Below are positions 59,883 through 64,000 of a DNA stretch of 64,000 nt, one piece after another. Origin of the DNA: Amorphochlora amoebiformis. Taxonomy: Eukaryota; Cercozoa; Chlorarachniophyceae. The position numbers were made by a program, and so were the translations under genes. Position 1 is the first letter of the stretch. Every line of letters starts with the position of its first letter. The stretch is taken from positions 124,001 through 188,000 of the forward strand of contig BAAHQB010000061.1 of NCBI GenBank assembly GCA_054601695.1, given 5' to 3'. Under the pieces are notes generated by a model that saw only the letters and a program-made list of their open reading frames with translations, was not told the DNA's origin and ran no database searches.

Positions 59883-60081
59883 GGGGTTACCAGGTGATGT
59901 GTTGAAAAGCTTTAATGATTTCCTATTCGCAAAATGAAATCTTTGTGACATACTTGTGAGATACCAATCATTTGCAAATTTTAAACTAGACGGATGAACT
60001 CAATAGATGAATTGTACTATACATGTATATATATATATATATGTGTATATATATGTGTATGTATATGCGTTTATATATTTA

Positions 60082-60140
<59 letters not shown>

Positions 60141-60217
60141 CATATATATATGCTATATACATCATATAGTGTATGTATATGTACATACACATACATACAT
60201 ATATATATATATACATC

Positions 60218-60265
<48 letters not shown>

Positions 60266-60391
60266 CATAGATGTATTGTACATATATATATATATATATA
60301 TACTATATAAAATTGTTTTTTTTTATATACATTATTTACGACGAAAATATATTCAAACATGTATACTATTTACAACATAAATATACATATA

Positions 60392-60426
<35 letters not shown>

Positions 60427-60649
60427 TTATATATATTATATAAATATATATATAATAAAGATATATACAAATATATATATATATATGTGTGTATGTGCGT
60501 GGTGTGTGTAAATACATATATATATATATATATATAGATATATATATATATATGTGTGTGTGTGTATATATATACTGTGTATATAAATATATGTATTTGT
60601 ATATCCGTACTAGTATTCAATGTACATATATGTATTTATAAATATATAG

Positions 60650-60714
<65 letters not shown>

Positions 60715-60745
60715 ATATTATACATACATAATATATAAATACATG

Positions 60746-60838
<93 letters not shown>

Positions 60839-60950
60839 CGTGTGTGTGTGTGTATAGATATGTGTGTGTATAAACATATATATATATATATATATATATA
60901 AATATATATATATATACATATACATTCGTATTATACTTCAAATATTCCAG

Positions 60951-61139
60951 GATCTGTTTGGTACCCGGATTACCCCTCAGGTTTGATTACGTATTAATTA
61001 ATATGCATATATACATATATACATATATATAAATATCTATATATATATATATATATTGGTATTATACGTCAAGTTCCAGGATCTGTTTGGTATCCGGATT
61101 ACCTCAGGCTTGATTACATATTAAGTTAATATGCATATA

Positions 61140-61197
<58 letters not shown>

Positions 61198-61428
61198 CAT
61201 ATATATAAATATATATATACATTCGTATTATATTTGAAGTTCCAGGATCTGTATGGTATCCGGATTACCCCTCAGGCTTGATTACATATTAATTAATATG
61301 CATATATATTATATATATGTATACATATATTTATATATATGTATACATTCGTATTATATTTGAAGTTCCAGGATCTGTTTGGTATCCGGATTACCTCAGG
61401 CTTGATTACATATTAAATTAATATGCAT

Positions 61429-61440
<12 letters not shown>
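60951..61440 (+). repeat. Four acceptor-half copies of exon 61502-61548
   Basis: TTCCAG|GATCTGTTTGGTATCCGGAT TACCCCTCAGG(C/T)TTGATTAC recurs at 60951, 61080, 61246 and 61372, before the full exon at 61502. Copies 2 and 4 have lost two bases. After TTGATTAC the copies run into TAATTAATATGC and TA repeats, whereas the intact exon continues GGCGATGAG|GTAGAT. Confidence 0.92.
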
Positions 61441-61462
<22 letters not shown>

Positions 61463-61501
61463 AAATATATATATACATTCATATTATATTTGAAGTTCCA
61501 G

Positions 61502-61680
61502 GATCTATTTGGTATCCGGACTACCCCTCAGGCTTGATTGGCGATGAGGTAGATAGTATTCGCTCTCTGTAATTTTAAACAGATGTAGACTACTCTGACG
61601 TGTATGTGTACATTAATATGTGTCTAAACGAATATTTGTATAAATTTCTTGTACATTTTTAAAAATACGGGGAGATATAT

Positions 61681-61723
<43 letters not shown>

Positions 61724-61959
61724 ATAGATTTATATATATATATATATATATATATAGATATATATGTGTATATGTATAATGTATCTATATATATACAATG
61801 TATAAATACAATTTATGTGTATGTGTATATATATTATAAATATACACATACATATATATATATATACATTATATATGTGTATATATGTGTATATATATAC
61901 ATATATACATATATATGTAAATGTAAGCATATATATATATATATACATATATAAATATC

Positions 61960-61991
<32 letters not shown>

Positions 61992-62345
61992 TCTATATAT
62001 ATATGTGTGTAAATATATATATATATATATACATAACACGCATCTACACATAAATAGATACCACCACGTACACCAATCTCACAATAATCATCAATTCCTC
62101 AGAGTGCATCGATTCCTAAATATCCCGTATCCCACTCGATATCCAAAGCCGCCGCTGCTGCTACTGCAACCAACACACCGTCAAATTCAAATCCCATGCC
62201 AGTCCCGGCAGATTCTGCTGCCGGCTGGCCGAAACCTCTAGAATCTATCGCAAGTTCAACGGATTCGAATTCGGATCCTGCAAGGATGACAAATTCCGCT
62301 CTAGAAGCTGGCCGTCGTAGGTCTCAGCGTGACCTGGGAGGTTGA
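61502..62345 (+). CDS. Last two exons of an unidentified plus-strand gene
   Basis: Exon 61502-61548 (TTCCAG before, GAG|GTAGAT after) reads [15 protein letters not shown]. It splices in phase 0 to 62103-62345 (AATTCCTCAG before). That exon reads [40 protein letters not shown] and [20 protein letters not shown], ending in a basic [11 protein letters not shown] then TGA. The low-complexity Ala/Ser/Pro tail looks like a disordered C-terminus. It may be the end of the gene whose exons lie at 59.0-59.9 kb, but I could not match phases across 59.9-61.5 kb. Confidence 0.6.
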
Positions 62346-62377
62346 CCGTCGTAGGTCTCAGCGTGACCTGGGAGGTT
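62310..62377 (+). repeat. 34-bp tandem duplication spanning the stop codon
   Basis: CCGTCGTAGGTCTCAGCGTG ACCTGGGAGGTTGA occurs twice in direct succession. The first copy ends the reading frame (GGTTGA, stop at 62343-62345). Confidence 0.9.
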
Positions 62378-62834
62378 GACCGAGTGTGTTTTTTAACTGG
62401 GTCACAGGTATAATTATGTAGTTTTTAGCCAAGTAAGTTGATCAGTTGTCCGTTGTGCATTTAAACTCAAATTATGATGATGAAAGAGCCTCAGACCGTA
62501 ATTCCTGCAGTCAATATAGTAATATAATGTTTTTGGATTATAATAAATTACATACCGGCTTAGATATTTACTACTAACTAGAGTAATTGCAATCGGAATC
62601 GTTAGTTCCACGGCGAAGTCTGCTGCTAGTATTACTAAGTTACAGTATTACGTCTAGTACGTAGCTGATTATTCACGGTCCCTTCGATGGGATGTGATCA
62701 CATGACAATATGCTTTCAACTCGCTGAGTCCAACACAATGCTGGAATGTTTATACATATTCAAGATATTCATCTGAGCGTCGCGGCCCTGCAGTCTATTC
62801 AACGCTACGCTCAGATCCTGAAGTGTGACTACTT
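62378..62834. other. Convergent intergenic spacer
   Basis: Between a plus-strand stop and a minus-strand stop. AT-rich unique sequence with CTAG motifs; no gene seen. Confidence 0.55.
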
Positions 62835-63037
62835 TTAGTTTTCGGAGCCCTCCAGGTCGTGCATCCCGGATCCCTCGGCCAAAATGTGGTAGAATTCACT
62901 ACATTCTTCAGCGGCTGTATTGACATAATCTAGATACTTATATTTATACACACACACACACGTATTTTTAATATATATATATATATATATGTATATATGT
63001 GTATATATGTGTATATACATATATATAAATCTTTATG

Positions 63038-63125
<88 letters not shown>

Positions 63126-63146
63126 AAATATATATACATATACATG

Positions 63147-63177
<31 letters not shown>

Positions 63178-63254
63178 CAAAATTATATATATACACACAA
63201 ATATATATTTCTTTATATATATATATATATATTACATTATATATTATCTATATA

Positions 63255-63318
<64 letters not shown>

Positions 63319-63331
63319 ACAGTGTACATAC

Positions 63332-63367
<36 letters not shown>

Positions 63368-63414
63368 TTATATATATAGATTCAAATATAATATATACAT
63401 ATATATATATATAC

Positions 63415-63445
<31 letters not shown>

Positions 63446-63549
63446 TGTACAAAGATATATATTGAATGTTATCATATATGATTGAATAAACAAGATAAAC
63501 ACATATGCAAATACAAATATTCATGATACACAAACACACACACACACAT

Positions 63550-63597
<48 letters not shown>

Positions 63598-63662
63598 TAT
63601 ATACCAGTTTCACAGTCGAATGCCTCGTCTGATACCATCTTCAAGGCTTCCATTCCAAGTTG
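62835..63662 (-). CDS. Last two exons of an unidentified minus-strand gene
   Basis: Exon 63662-63605 (TATTTAG before, CTG|GTATAT after) reads [19 protein letters not shown]. It joins at codon G|AT to 62929-62835 (TATCTAG before), which reads [20 protein letters not shown] and [10 protein letters not shown], then TAA. An acidic helical C-terminus. A further island at 63950-63975 (CTCTAG, LEEAATS) may be upstream coding sequence but lacks a clear donor. No family recognised. Confidence 0.6.
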
Positions 63663-63663
63663 C

Positions 63664-63665
<2 letters not shown>

Positions 63666-63701
<36 letters not shown>

Positions 63702-63737
63702 TATACATTGTAAACATATAGGATTATATCTGTACAA

Positions 63738-63788
<51 letters not shown>

Positions 63789-63950
63789 CGTATGCATATA
63801 TGTAATATGCATATATCTATATAGCAGATATATATATATATATACATACATATAGAATATATGATATATATATACATATATGTATGCATATAATATGATA
63901 TATATATAATATAATATATACACATATATAATATATATATATATATAGGA
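63666..63950. repeat. TA and CA repeats to the right edge
   Basis: Intron repeat upstream of exon 63662-63605 on the minus-strand gene. Confidence 0.85.
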
Positions 63951-64000
63951 TGTTGCAGCCTCTTCTAACTAGAGTTATGGTTATTGTTTGCTTAGTTAAT

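Noticed and set aside
59850-59896. Alternative reading RWSHTNLDTIRGYQ of the last short island
   Set aside because: Needs an upstream exon ending in another phase; the phase-0 reading that ends in TAA fits the preceding exon, though support is weak for both.

Overview
This window is nuclear DNA from a eukaryote, almost certainly a protist. It is intron-rich, carries a spliceosomal U2 snRNA gene, a tRNA-like gene, GT-AG introns and human-type TTAGGG repeats at many internal sites. I cannot name the species. One gene appears to begin with a signal peptide followed by a basic, Ser-rich stretch, which would fit a lineage with a complex plastid, but that is a hypothesis only.

At first sight the window is mostly junk: long (TA)n arrays, TTAGGG/CCCTAA arrays, kilobase CT tracts and minisatellites, which give long but meaningless Tyr/Ile, Ser/Leu or Thr/Leu ORFs. 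The short unique islands between these repeats are exons. When the islands are spliced at their own AG and GT edges they join in frame into real proteins, and the repeats are the introns. Most exons are 9-100 nt and none of the joined genes is visible as a normal ORF.

Layout: 1-3701 (+) last exons of a probable short-chain dehydrogenase; 3702-4983 CTAG-rich spacer; 4984-5484 (-) SEC61 gamma, complete, two exons; 5485-5962 divergent promoter with two TGACGTCA palindromes; 5963-13007 (+) complete 15-exon cathepsin L-like cysteine protease, 311 aa; about 15302-29556 (+) a single-pass membrane protein of unknown family whose tail is encoded by a series of short phase-0 cassette exons; 29557-30500 spacer plus candidate minus-strand exons; 30722-45635 (-) NSUN3/NSUN4-like RNA m5C methyltransferase in about 23 exons; 45940-46010 tRNA-like gene; 46873-47051 (-) U2 snRNA; 46481-47478 (+) two unidentified exons; 48061-58437 (-) DOT1-like SAM methyltransferase in about 16 exons; 58438-58800 divergent promoter; 59065-62345 (+) unidentified exons, including a clear last exon; 62835-63662 (-) last two exons of another unknown gene running off the right edge.

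The most striking pattern is that exon edges have been copied together with the adjoining intron repeat. Partial copies of the 3' (donor) half of an exon always lie downstream of the intact exon. Partial copies of the 5' (acceptor) half always lie upstream. Introns therefore contain ladders of decoy splice sites. The telomeric and TA repeats themselves supply splice signals: CCCTAAC next to acceptors, GTTAGGG and GTATATA at donors, ATATAG at acceptors. I regard this as the previously undescribed system in the window.
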